Origin: Isoetes taiwanensis
Lineage: Eukaryota; Streptophyta; Lycopodiopsida; Isoetales; Isoetaceae
Length of the DNA: 64,000 nucleotides
Direction: 5' to 3'
Assembly: GCA_021234155.1 (NCBI GenBank)
Contig: JAJEKV010000032.1
Coordinates: 12,540,283-12,604,282, forward strand
How positions within the stretch are numbered: position 1 is the first letter of the stretch; each line of letters begins with the position of its first letter. Positions 32,978-43,640 of this stretch are shown one piece after another. A program made the translations under genes and the position numbers. A model generated the notes under the pieces. That model ran no database searches. It was not told the origin of the DNA and saw nothing but the letters and a program-made list of their open reading frames with translations.

Positions 32978-33059
32978 TAGGCTAGGGTAATAAGAAGCTT
33001 TTTTCACATTTGGACATTTCCTTTGCAATAAGCAAATTGCCAAAAACATGATGGCCGTC

Positions 33060-33444
33060 AAAATTGCTCCCTGCTCGTCAAACTGTCTCCCGCGCAATAG
33101 AGTTGGGGCTATGGCTTTGCCGCTCTTCTTTCCGCCTTTTGCCCACTAACTACTTCCTCATACTCTTTATCCGTTCTCAAAATCGTTGCGGCCTCTGCGT
33201 ATATTTTGAAGGCTCTCTAACAGGTGCGTTTTTTTATGTTTAAGGGCTCTGTTTTGTGGATTTGGCAGCTGTTTCTGTGCCGTCTTAGGATTATATCAAA
33301 TCATTTGGGGGTTGTTTTTGGTTTTTGGATGCTTGATTTTTGCTGTTACTAGAAATGCATTTGATTTGAACTTTTTTGTTTTCATTATGAAAACCCTATG
33401 CTGATGGTATAGTATGTTTGTTTATTTTAGAGGTTTGATTTGCC
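33060..33444 (+). promoter_or_regulatory. SPT16 5' leader with intron
   Basis: A CAG/GTGCGT donor at 33223/33224 and a TTTATTTTAG acceptor ending at 33430 bracket a T-rich 207 bp stretch with intron composition. The ATG follows 14 bases after the acceptor. A leader intron just before the start codon is common in plant SPT16 genes. No clear TATA box was seen upstream. Confidence 0.65.
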
Positions 33445-36400
33445 ATGGCGGATGGTCGGAATGGTGACTCCAAGGGTGGAGCTGGAAGCGGGAAAGGTAC
33501 AGGTGGTGGCGGTAGTGGTGGTTCTTTCAAAATCAATCTTGACACGTTTGGGAAAAGATTGAATCTGCTGTATAAATGTTGGAGAGACCACAAACAGGAT
33601 TTATGGGGTGGATCCGACGTATTGGCTCTCTTAACACCGCCAGTTTCTGATGATTTGCGTTATCTAAAGTCTACAGCATTACAGACATGGCTTTTGGGAT
33701 ACGAATTTCCAGAAACTTTGTTTGTTTTAATGGCTGGGGTTTTCCACATCCTCTGCAGTCAGAAAAAGGCAGCATTGTTAGAAGAGGTCAGGAAATCCAG
33801 TAAAAAATTGTTTGGAATTGAAGTAATAATTCATGCTAAGGCTAGGGGAGAGGATGGAAGCGCACAAATGAATGCCATTTTGAATGCAATCAAGTCCCAT
33901 TCGAAATCAGCATCTATTTCAGTTGGCGTTTTACCTAAGGAAGCTATCGAAGGCCCATTGATGGAGAAGTGGGCAGACATTCTTGGAAATTCTGGCTTAG
34001 AACAGGTGGATGTCACAGGAGGATTTTCGGAGTTGTTTGCAGTGAAGGACACCCATGAAATTGATTGTATAAAAAAGGCAGCTTCTTGGAGTGCGTCAGT
34101 ACTGGCACACTATGTTGTTAAAAAATTAGAAGTAATCATCGATGATGAGAAAACCGTAAAACATTCAGAGCTTATGGATGACACAGAAAGTATAATTCTT
34201 GATCCAAGTAAACTTAAAGTGAGGCCTAAAGATCTTAAGGCTGATCACATTGATATCTGCTATCCCCCTGTGTTTCAAAGTGGTGGAGTGTTTGACCTGA
34301 AACCAAATGCCATTAGCAATGACGACAACTTGTACTATGATGCAGAAGGTATTATCATATGTGCTATTGGGGCACGATATAACACTTATTGTTCTAATGT
34401 TGCAAGGACATATTTAATAGATGCTGGAAAGACTCAATTGAAAGCATACAAAGCATTGCTTCGGGCTCATGATGCAGCTGTCAATGCTTTACGTCCCGGA
34501 AGCCCCTTATCAGCAGTGTATAAAGCTGCTCATGCTGCAGTAGAGGCAGAAGCACCAGAGTTTTTGGATCACCTTACCAAGTATGCTGGAACAGGAATTG
34601 GAATTGAGTTTAGGGAGTCTGGGCTGACTTTGAATGCAAAAAATGAAAGAATTATTAAGGCTGGCATGTGCTTTAACGTGAATCTCGGATTTCATAATTT
34701 GAGAGCTGAGACAAATAATCCAAAAACACAGGTTTTTTCTATTCTTCTTGCTGATACTGTAATTGTGAATGAAAAGGGACCAGAAAACGTGACAGCAAGT
34801 TGCTCAAAGAGTTACAAAGATGTGGGTTATGAATTAGGGGCAGAAGGTGAAGATGAAGAGCAAGAAGAGGACGCTAAACCTAGAGTGAGTGTAGAAGCTA
34901 ATGGTTTTAAAACAACACTAAGGTCATCTGATGCGAACAAAGATATGTCAAAGGAGGATAAAAGACGAGCTCGTCAGGCCGAGCTTGCTCGTGAAAAGAA
35001 TGAAGAAACTGCTAGGAGGCTGGCAGCAGGTGGGCTAGGTACAGGGGATGGACAGAGCTCTGTAAAAACTGTTGGTGAGATAGTTGCCTACCGGAATGTA
35101 GATGACATTCACGCAAGGGACTTAAAGATTCAAGTAGATAATAAAAATGAAGCAGTTCTATTGCCAATGTATGGATTGCTTGTCCCTTTTCACATATCTA
35201 CTGTGAAAAGTGTCACGAGCCAACAGGATGGAGGCCACTCATATATAAGGGTAATTTTTAATGTGCCAGGTGCTGGATTTGGCCCGACTGACATTCCTAC
35301 TCAGAAGTTCCCTCGCTCCATTTATGTAAAAGAAATATCTTTCAGGTCAGTAGATGTCCGGCACTCGACTCAGGTTGTTCAGCAGATTAAGACTCTTAGA
35401 CGGCAGGTGGTGCAAAGAGAGTCTGAGAAGGCAGAAAGGGCAACACTTGTTACTCAGGAGAAGCTCCAGCTCACCAAGGGTAAACCTATCAGGCTTTCAG
35501 AACTTTGGATCCGTCCTGCTTTTGGTGGCAGGGGCCGAAAAATGAGTGGCACCTTGGAAGCTCATGTGAATGGTTTTAGATATTCAACGATGAAAGCAGA
35601 TGAGAGAGTCGACATTTTGTACAGAAATATAAAACATGCCATTTACCAGCCTGCAGAGAGAGAGATGATTACTCTGATCCATTTTCATCTTCATAACTAC
35701 ATCATGGTAGGGAACAAGAAGACGAAAGATGTGCAGTTTTATATAGAAGTGATGGAAGTGGTACAGACCCTTGGAGGAAGTAGGCGTTCTACATATGACC
35801 CTGATGAAATTGAAGAAGAGCAGGCAGAAAGGGAAAGAAAACACAAAATTAACCAAGAATTTCACATCTTTGTGAAGAAAGTAAGTGAGCTCTGGGATCA
35901 ACCATCTTTGAAGAATTTAGATCTGGAGTTCGATATGCCATTTAGGGAGCTTGGTTTTCATGGAGTACCCAATAAATCATCTGCTTTTATAGTACCCACA
36001 GTCAATTGCCTAGTGGAGCTCATTGAAACACCATTTTTAGTCGTAACTTTGAATGACATTGAAATTGTGAACCTGGAGAGGGTGGGTTTTGCACAGAAGG
36101 CTTTTGATATGGCTATAGTATTCAAAGATTTCAAGCGTGATATTTTGCGTATTGATGCCATTCCATCTTCTTCATTAGATGGCATAAAGGAATGGTTAAA
36201 TTCCATGAGCATTAAGTATTATGAAAGTAGAATGAATCTTAACTGGAAGCCAATTTTGAAGACAATCATGGATGACCCGGAGAAATTTCTTGAAGGTGGG
36301 GGTTGGGAGTTTTTGAACATGGAAGCTAGTGATTCCGAGTCTGAGCAGTCTGAACAATCTGATGAGGGTTATGAGCCATCTGATTTGGAGATTCCATCAG

Positions 36401-36654
36401 AATCAGAAGATGATGATTCAGATAACGAGTCTGTGGTGGTTTCAGAAGATGAGGACGAAGAGGAAGAGGATAGTGAGGAAGAAGAGGGTATGGATTGGGA
36501 TGAACTGGAGGAAAAAGCTAGAAGGGAAGATAAAGAAAAGGGTAATGAATCAGATAGCGAAGAAGAAAGGAGAAGAAGAAAGGCAAAAGCACGACCTTCA
36601 GATGCAGCTACTTCAAGAGGAATGCCTTCCTCAAAGAGACCCAAAGTGAGGTGA
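33445..36654 (+). CDS. SPT16: FACT complex subunit SPT16
   Basis: SPT16 is the large subunit of FACT, the nuclear histone chaperone that opens and rebuilds nucleosomes during transcription, replication and repair, with SSRP1/POB3 as partner. The frame is one uninterrupted exon of 1069 codons, the usual length for plant SPT16. The ATG sits in a good context (GCCATGG). After a Gly/Ser-rich N-terminus come the N-terminal lobe (about residues 29-190, INLDTFGKRLNLLYKCW), a catalytically dead M24 peptidase-like domain (about 205-455, with CFNVNLGFHNL), an acidic linker near 470, the middle/dimerisation domain (about 545-700, NVDDIHARDLKIQVDNKNEA) and the Rtt106-like double PH domain (about 780-930). 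The acidic C-terminal tail (about 955-1030) ends in a basic SKRPKVR signal. It is the only intact single-copy host gene in the window. Confidence 0.97.
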   Translation: MADGRNGDSKGGAGSGKGTGGGGSGGSFKINLDTFGKRLNLLYKCWRDHKQDLWGGSDVLALLTPPVSDDLRYLKSTALQTWLLGYEFPETLFVLMAGVFHILCSQKKAALLEEVRKSSKKLFGIEVIIHAKARGEDGSAQMNAILNAIKSHSKSASISVGVLPKEAIEGPLMEKWADILGNSGLEQVDVTGGFSELFAVKDTHEIDCIKKAASWSASVLAHYVVKKLEVIIDDEKTVKHSELMDDTESIILDPSKLKVRPKDLKADHIDICYPPVFQSGGVFDLKPNAISNDDNLYYDAEGIIICAIGARYNTYCSNVARTYLIDAGKTQLKAYKALLRAHDAAVNALRPGSPLSAVYKAAHAAVEAEAPEFLDHLTKYAGTGIGIEFRESGLTLNAKNERIIKAGMCFNVNLGFHNLRAETNNPKTQVFSILLADTVIVNEKGPENVTASCSKSYKDVGYELGAEGEDEEQEEDAKPRVSVEANGFKTTLRSSDANKDMSKEDKRRARQAELAREKNEETARRLAAGGLGTGDGQSSVKTVGEIVAYRNVDDIHARDLKIQVDNKNEAVLLPMYGLLVPFHISTVKSVTSQQDGGHSYIRVIFNVPGAGFGPTDIPTQKFPRSIYVKEISFRSVDVRHSTQVVQQIKTLRRQVVQRESEKAERATLVTQEKLQLTKGKPIRLSELWIRPAFGGRGRKMSGTLEAHVNGFRYSTMKADERVDILYRNIKHAIYQPAEREMITLIHFHLHNYIMVGNKKTKDVQFYIEVMEVVQTLGGSRRSTYDPDEIEEEQAERERKHKINQEFHIFVKKVSELWDQPSLKNLDLEFDMPFRELGFHGVPNKSSAFIVPTVNCLVELIETPFLVVTLNDIEIVNLERVGFAQKAFDMAIVFKDFKRDILRIDAIPSSSLDGIKEWLNSMSIKYYESRMNLNWKPILKTIMDDPEKFLEGGGWEFLNMEASDSESEQSEQSDEGYEPSDLEIPSESEDDDSDNESVVVSEDEDEEEEDSEEEEGMDWDELEEKARREDKEKGNESDSEEERRRRKAKARPSDAATSRGMPSSKRPKVR

Positions 36655-36830
36655 TTCAGTTTTGTTGGTCACAAAGTAATTGTACAGTCCAATCCTGCTA
36701 TATTTGGCATAAGATGAGCTTGATGAGCTCATTGCTTCTTTTGGACGCAGTTTAATGACAATAATTTGTATTTTTGCATAGTCATGATAACTTGATCTGA
36801 GATTATAAGTTGGCCAATTTCATCAAATTC
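36655..36830 (+). other. Probable SPT16 3' UTR
   Basis: AT-rich sequence directly after the stop, with AATAAT near 36758 as a weak polyadenylation signal. The true end cannot be placed. Confidence 0.4.
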
Positions 36831-39800
36831 AAATGTGCCTAAGGCAACTGTGTTGAAATTAGGTTCAGAACACTCTAGGAGCTTTTTGCAGGCTCAGGCT
36901 TATTGCGTAACATGTTTATATAAACAGATGCAAACAGCTTTGGATGGTGGGATGAGTTGGTGCAGTAAGGTCGGGGTGCCCCACCTGCTGCACACTTGGA
37001 AGACAGCCTCCATAGGTACATGTAATACAATGGTTCGAAAATACCGGAGTTAAGCCCCTAAATATTTGCCCACTTCTCTTAAATTTTGGTCATCAATAAA
37101 AAATCTCAACAATTTTTTGGCAAGAAAATAAAAAAATTTCGGCAAAACACATAAAAAAATGCACTAGCATATATTTTTTCTGGTGGCCTCAATACCAAGC
37201 ATTTTACTCGTTAGACATATTGCTATTTTCGAGCCCTAAATAAAACCAGCCTGCCATCTAGTGATGTAGATGTAAAATTGGCATGGTAGAATCACCATTC
37301 GCTCACTAACTTGCCTACATACAATCATCCATGTGTCTCCTAAAGGACTACAATCATCCATCCTAAATGACTTCAATTGAACCATTCGAAGAATATAATT
37401 CTGCCCATTTAAGGACATACATATTTTGTTAGAAGAACTTGGAGTATGTCCATTAAAAGACATTCAAAATACAAAATTTGATCATTCATTTCAACTTGGA
37501 GTATGTCCATTAGACACTCAAGGAACAAAATTTGATGATCTTATACAAGATTTATATCATTAACTTTCATACAAAATCAACAATTTGACGTGCTTAAGAA
37601 ACATAACATGGATAATAGCATCTATCTTAACATATAAAATTATTGGAGGGTAACATTAACATTTCGACACGTTAACAAATCTTGTGCGCAACACTTCTAT
37701 TGCAATTTTTTTGACACGTTGCATTCGGCATGGAAAAATTTTGTTGGCTATGGCGTCCTTCGACACTGCGACGTCTATGCTTCTGCTCTCTTTCACAATC
37801 TTTTCTTACAGAGCGGCAAATTGATGCAGTTGGCAAAGGCCGAAAAATTTGGGGTCTATCTTGCACCGCCATCGCCCTATTGGGAAGGGAAAACACGCCG
37901 CCCTACGGCGGCCAAGTTAACTTGAGGCCTCTAGCACTGAAGCCATCCGGTATTCTTCAGTTTCTCTATAAACAGGTGTTTTTTTCATAATTTGATGTGG
38001 CGGTGCTTTTCTTATAATTTGATGTGGATTACAGACGGACTAGGCAGCTTCAAGCAACATAGAAGGAGCAAAAACATAGAAGGAGCAAAAACCGTCGACT
38101 ATTCCCCAATTCCTTTTGAGTTTCGTTTAGAAGGTTCAATCTGGAATTTGATTTCCTAAAGCACATTTTACTGGCATCGAAAGGCTGGAGTCATAGTGTG
38201 ATGATATAAACTTGTGGAAAGTGCAAACGATGGTAAATTATAATTTGGAGCTAGGATGGGCTAGGATGGCCGGAAATTATCGGAAGAGCTTGCCCAGATT
38301 AAGCTTTCTTACTTAAAGGCTATCCCTGGCTGGACAGTGCAGTTTGGATCTGGATTTTATATTAAGGGCGTGAAAATTTGTTGAGAAACGTATAGCTGTG
38401 TACAATAGTTTATAGTTAATGTTATCAGAACGAATTCACAAAAGGAATGAATTATTAAGGAGCCCATGAATTATTAAGGAGTCCAACTATGTGGCAGGAG
38501 AGCGCTTCTAATGCATTGATTCAGTAGGGATTCCTTCATGCCCGAGATAGGAATCTTTCAATTTCTAAAATCACCACAGATTTAAACATCTCAATTTGCC
38601 CTTGATTACTCTGTTTTTCTGCTTCAATCTGGTTCAATTTCTATCCTCTGAGCAATTTGATTACTCATCTACTTCATAGATCAATCACAAGAGTCTCGAG
38701 CAATTCTGCTTGAAGGCAGCTTAGGGCCTCGTTTTGGTGCAGGATCTCTTTTTTTTTTCTTGCAGATAACATACTACAATCAAATTCAAGGCAAGCCCTG
38801 CTCTATAACGGAGGACAATTCCACAACGTCTCGTGGAGCTTCTGTAGTTTCATGGGTGCTTGGTTTATTTCCAGAATTCTACCATTCAGCTGCTCCCTGC
38901 TAGTTCTATAGCCTGCTGGATCCCTATTGCTAAATTCGCCAGATACTCCTTCTGTAATGCTTCGCCTGTAACAATCCGGCTCCTCCATAACAGGCACTGC
39001 CTCCTTTTTGTTTGGCTCATGCCAACGTGGCAAAGCCACGTGGCGACCATCTGCCAGCTATCTCGGCAAAAGCCGACCCATTCCAGCAGCTTCCGCTGCC
39101 CAATTCGCTCCTGTAGCAGCCTACGGTCAACCACCCAATTTATGGGTGCTCACCGTTTTCATAATAATATTCTACAATTTAATTTTAATGGTTTTTAGAA
39201 CCATTCATACGATTGTTTCATGTTTCAATGGGTTTTGCACCCGTTTGCAATACTATATTTATGGGCAAATCAACCCCAGGAAAAAGCTATATCTATTTTG
39301 CGGCAATTTGTAGAATGCCCTACCGTTCTCCCACGACGCATAGCCCTTCATTTCTTTCTATATGCACTCCTTCAGAATTCAGCGCTCTCCGTTGCATAGC
39401 ATTCTACAGGATTAAAAGCTATGACTGTGAAGACTAACCAAATCATTATACACGTATTGCAAAGGCAGGCTAGATGTTCCCCCATTTTTAGCATACCAAT
39501 TGGACAAGCTCTTTAGTTGCACGAGCCCTCCCGGGGAACGCCATAGCCAGATTGGGGCCAGATTCGCGATGGGCATGCTCTGTGGATTACATTCTAAAAA
39601 AAAAATGGTAGTACTTTTTTTCTATTCTCTAAGGATTCATGAGGCATACTAGGGGGCTCTGCTCTGGAAAGCCGCCGCCTGGTAGTGGTGTTTCATTGTT
39701 TCTAAACCGCCGGCTTCATTGCTGCATCAAAAAATTTGTGCAGGTGTGTTGTTTGAAAAGACAGAAGCTTAGGAGCATCTTTATTCCAGAGGATTAAAGC

Positions 39801-40034
39801 CGATGGAGCTTTTGCTCAACTTGCTCACATTTCTTTTTGCTTATTTTTGCTGTCTATTGTCTTTCTTGTGCTAATGCTTTTGGATGTAGGTAACAGCTGC
39901 CAAAATCACAGGAAATGGTCTAATTTGGCCTGCAAGATCTGCTAGCAATGAATCAGTAGATCAACGGCTGCTCTGCAAATGATTTTGAGGCATAAATTCA
40001 GATTGGAGGCACTGATTGCCATAAGATTTCCATG
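36831..40034. other. Intergenic stretch, short duplications only
   Basis: No gene recognised. AGTATGTCCATTA at 37441 and 37499 starts a diverged tandem duplication. 37520-37630 is related to 41240-41350 (GCTTAAGAAA, then GGATAATAGCATCTAT). CATAGAAGGAGCAAAAAC occurs twice in tandem near 38058-38094. Frames in 38803-39134 lack any domain that I know. Confidence 0.5.
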
Positions 40035-40438
40035 TTATACACGAGCTCTTTTGTTGATGCGTGAAGGATACTTATATTGTTTGATGTGCTCAGCTCTGGC
40101 TGGAGTGACCTTCACACACTTTCCATGAAACCATTTTTGAGAAATGTCACAACCTATCCAAAACTCATCACCAGTATATGCATGGGGTATGGGCGCAAAT
40201 ACCCCAGTAAGTATTGCCATGCTCCTCTTCTTCATCCTCTTCATCCTCCTCCTCTTCAGAAGGAGTAGCAGCTTGCCTTGCAGGCCATTTGTTGTTGAGA
40301 TGAGTAACCAACGTCAAATTTCAGTGTGATGTACATATCCAAAACTTAAATTAGCCAGCAAAAGTGCTTACAGGCTTTGTTGTTGATTTGGCTTTATTAC
40401 CACTGTTGTTGGCTTCTGTTCTATTATCTTTTGAAGTT

Positions 40439-40498
40439 GTTCTTCGTCTAGTAACTATGTCAAATACAGTTCTTCGTCCAGTAACTATGTCAAATACG
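40439..40498 (-). repeat. 30 bp tandem duplication inside the Alfin-like exon
   Basis: 40439-40468 and 40469-40498 differ at two positions and encode TVFDIVTGRR and TVFDIVTRRR in frame. Confidence 0.9.
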
Positions 40499-40792
40499 GT
40501 TGGCAACTCATTCATCATATTAAAAAGGCGTTCCCTGTTCCCAAAAGACAAAAATCCAATAAACATTAAGTAGAGTAAGTCAACCAATCTCAGTCTGACG
40601 CACTGTATATTTCAGATACCTAGACGTAAAGATGGTACAGTCCGAGTAACCTTAAGTAAAAAATAAATTAAGCACATCACAAACTACCAAATCCTGAAAT
40701 TAATGATGGATCCCTTCAAAAACCATAAGCGTGCAAACTGCAAAGTGATTACAGCAGAAAAAATACCTCTCAATTTTGTAAAATCAACCATA

Positions 40793-40870
40793 GTAGAAGG
40801 CAACTACAAACAGCCAAGCATCACTATGAACGTAGAAGGCAACTGCAAATAGCCAAGCATCATGTGAACT
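40793..40870 (-). repeat. 39 bp tandem duplication inside the Alfin-like exon
   Basis: 40793-40831 encodes VHSDAWLFVVAFY. 40832-40870 is the same unit with one base lost. The duplication repeats the strand just before the Alfin-domain glycine. Confidence 0.9.
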
Positions 40871-40999
40871 GCCACCAGGGATAGCCAATTCCTAATGCAG
40901 GTTCTGGAAGCTCTGGAGGAATTTCTTCTGCTCGTATGCTTACTTCCCAGGTTTCGTCAGGAAAACCATATAAACATAGGTTTTTATGAAAAGAAGAGA

Positions 41000-43470
41000 G
41001 GAGACAGAGAATAATGGGAATCCCATGGTGTCGGTTATAGCACTTGTCTATATTACTGACACAAAATAGATGGCAATAGAGCAGGTTCAACTCCTGCAAT
41101 AGTCCAGAATTGAGATCTATTCGATTTAGCACAAAACTTCTTTTGCAGCGGGTTGGAGAAGAGAAATGTTCGCGGCGGACGCGATAAATTTCTTGTAACA
41201 TTAATTGGTTGACTCCATTGTTGCAATAGCATCAAGATTGTTATGAGCTGGACCCACTTAAGATCAAGTGTACCATTAACTTTTATACGAAACCAACATT
41301 CTCACATGCTTAAGAAATGTACATAACAAGGATAATAGCATCTATATAGCATCAAGATTGTTCCTCCCCACTTTTGCCACCAAGAAGGGTTGGTTCCCAA
41401 GGTTCGTTTTTAGCATGCGCACGTGGCATGCATTTGGACTTGTGCTTGTCGGATGCGTATGCAAGATGCACATGCGCATGCGCATGTCACATGTGACATG
41501 CATATGGGACATGATTTCTAGGACCGACAAACCAGGATTCTAGAAGAACATACTGGATTTCTATTGCACCTAGGCCTTTGCTCTAGTGTGAACACACTAG
41601 TCCTAGTACAATTATATCTAGACTTCGAGACTGCCCAGAGTCACGCTATGTATAGTATTTGTTGAAATATGATTTATATGTCATTAACAACAACTCCTTT
41701 CTAGATTTGATCGAAACCAGAAAATACAAGGTCTCCCATAGACCACCACATGCATACAACATACAACGGATCTTAGGTCTCCCATATTAATGCATGCGTT
41801 GATATGCAAATCAAAGTCTCCCATAAACAACCACATACATACAATACATCTTAGGTCTCCCGCATTAATGCATGTGTTGATGTGCAAATCTTAGGTCTTA
41901 CAACACATCTTAGGTCTTCCATATTAATGCACATATTGATCTGCAAATCTTAGAACTTTCAAAAGACCCAAGATCTGCACATCAATACATGCATTAATAT
42001 TATAAGAAATTTGTCATAGCAGCCTCCGCACATCTATGCATGCAGTAATAGTACAAGAAATTTATTGTGGTGGCCTCTTTTCCCCTTGACTTTTAAGAAG
42101 CAGTACAAAAGAAAAATGTTCGATGCTACAACAAACATTTTCTTTTGCTCACTGGTTTCAAATGTGTATGCTCCAAAGCTGTAGCGTGCTAGCATTGTAT
42201 CTAAATGAGGATGATGCTAACAGTTAAGTTTGTACCTTACAGATTATTCATCCATTCAATTTTTTGATATACAATCTATACAACTATAATGTTGGCTAAT
42301 AGCCCAATGTATATTCCTAAAATTATTTGGGAGCTTTTGTGGATAAAACATGACAACTAAATTGTAGATCAAAGGGAGTTCAATCTTTATTGACATATGA
42401 CTGCATGAAAGTGAGGGGATTTTGAAGATGTATTTGCATACGTATACTAATGGAAAACGATGCTACATGACATAGCATTTCATATACATGAGCGATAAGT
42501 TGGTGGGAAGGCTCGCGTTGCTGATATATGAAAAGGTTGGTTTAAGCAAATTAATGATATCTAACTCATATTCTATATCTAGCCCTTTTCACATGATGTT
42601 TTACCATATGACTGTCCCATTTCATATAAGACCCCATTTGTGACTCCAAAGCAAAAAATAAGACATATAAATATAAGTTGCTTTCACAGTGCAAGCTACA
42701 TTTCATAGTCTTATTACAAATGAGACACTAAAGCTCCTTTTCCACAAGTTGCAAGTCCTATATTTTAGCAAATGGATCGTGGCCACACAAGGTATTAGAC
42801 CAAAATCATTTTCCCAGGACTAGGTTTAAGACATGTCTCATGAGGTTGCCATACAACAGAGCAGTCTTATTTTCTTCCAGAAGAAACCTCCCGCCATAAA
42901 ATAAAACACTCTTCTTCCATCAATCAAAACCAGTTTGCTTCCTTCGTTTCTGCCTCAAATCATGCTCCACGCTTGGATTAGTGGATACGACATGTCTTAT
43001 TTGTAGCAGTGAGGAAGCGTTCTTCATAAGAGATACCATAAATCCAATGTGGCAGTCGCAAACACTGTCATAAGGATATATGACAACCATATTTTGCTCT
43101 TTGCTGTGGAAAAAGAGCCTAACAAACACTAATGTGAAAACCATCACAAAATAAGACCACCTATTATGTTGAATATGATTGATCAATAAGTGGTATCTTA
43201 TTTTAAGGGGAGGGAAGTCCCCTGGTATAAAATAAGACTCCATTTCCTTTACAAGTAGGAACCGAATCTATCCGAACCTACCCGAACCTAAATGAGACAT
43301 GTTTTATTTCTAATGGTGTAAGAACAACTTCACCTTCTTTCACTTAATGGCATACTCCTATTGGATGGATAGTAGAGTTCTAGAGGTTCCAAAAAATAAG
43401 ACAGTCCTGTGGAAAGGGCTGTCTAACAAGTGATAATTGGGCCAAATTCAACCCTTGGAGATAACACCTG
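41000..43470. other. Intergenic stretch with SINE remnant and degenerate repeats
   Basis: No gene recognised apart from the SINE copy at 41578. 41690-41970 has four degenerate copies of CTTAGGTCTCCCATATTAAT followed by GCATG..GTTGATNTGCAAATC, and an inverted relative at 41975-42000. 41463-41505 is rich in GCATGCGCATG and ACATGTGACATG palindromes. 42590-43410 has repeated AAAATAAGAC strings of unknown meaning. Confidence 0.5.
41578..41647 (+). mobile_element. SINE head remnant, same family as 51760
   Basis: CTCTAGTGTGAACACACTAG, then GACTTCGAGACTGCCCAGAG and TCACGC align with CTAGTGGTAACACACTAGG, GAGTTCGAGACCGCCCAGAA and TCGCAC at 51778-51834. The A and B boxes are both decayed. No 3' tail was found. 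Confidence 0.65.
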
Positions 43471-43477
43471 ACAAGAA

Positions 43478-43625
43478 TAGAATAGATTTTTTAACGTCCA
43501 TGAAGACCAAGAGGCCATGGGACCCATACAATAGCCTAGTATAACCATTACTACTAGGATTAAAAACCCTGTCTCGAAAGGTTTTCAAAGGAAAAACCTT
43601 TGCAGTAATGATGATATTAGACAAG
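43478..43625 (-). mobile_element. LINE 3' tail fragment (C/D/E family)
   Basis: The plus strand reads AGAATAGAATAGATTTTTTA, then ACGTCCATGAAGACCAAGAG and GCCATGGGA, and later AAGGTTTTCAAAGGAAAAAC. These are the reverse of the LINE C/D/E 3' end with an ATTCT-repeat tail. No coding part is attached. Confidence 0.7.
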
Positions 43626-43640
43626 CAAGAAGAAAATATA

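Larger units (their letters stand above)
40035..40985 (-). pseudogene. Alfin-like PHD-finger protein pseudogene
   Basis: Alfin-like proteins are plant nuclear readers of H3K4me3 with an N-terminal Alfin domain and a C-terminal PHD finger. On the minus strand an exon (about 40985-40767) encodes [14 protein letters not shown] and [14 protein letters not shown], then WLSLVAVH and DAWLFAVAFY. The next (40534-40372) encodes RLFNMMNELPTVFDIVTGRR. The last (about 40300-40035) has a Glu-rich stretch and [20 protein letters not shown], then [13 protein letters not shown]. Breaks: a missing segment after PALG, frame shifts at 40870 and near 40190, a stop after AFYYG, PHD cysteines replaced (Ser, Tyr, Arg), and an acceptor before NLCLYG that reads AT instead of AG. 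Introns are kept, so it is a decayed gene copy rather than a retrocopy. Exon 1 is not found. Confidence 0.85.

Noticed and set aside
37700-37990. Plus-strand frames near a CGCCGCCCTACGGCGGC hairpin as a gene
   Set aside because: Overlapping short frames with no domain. The hairpin is short and isolated.
41030-41200. Possible tRNA (GCAGG-TTCAACT-CCTGC forms a good T arm)
   Set aside because: No matching acceptor stem, D arm or anticodon arm could be built around it. It may be a SINE scrap.
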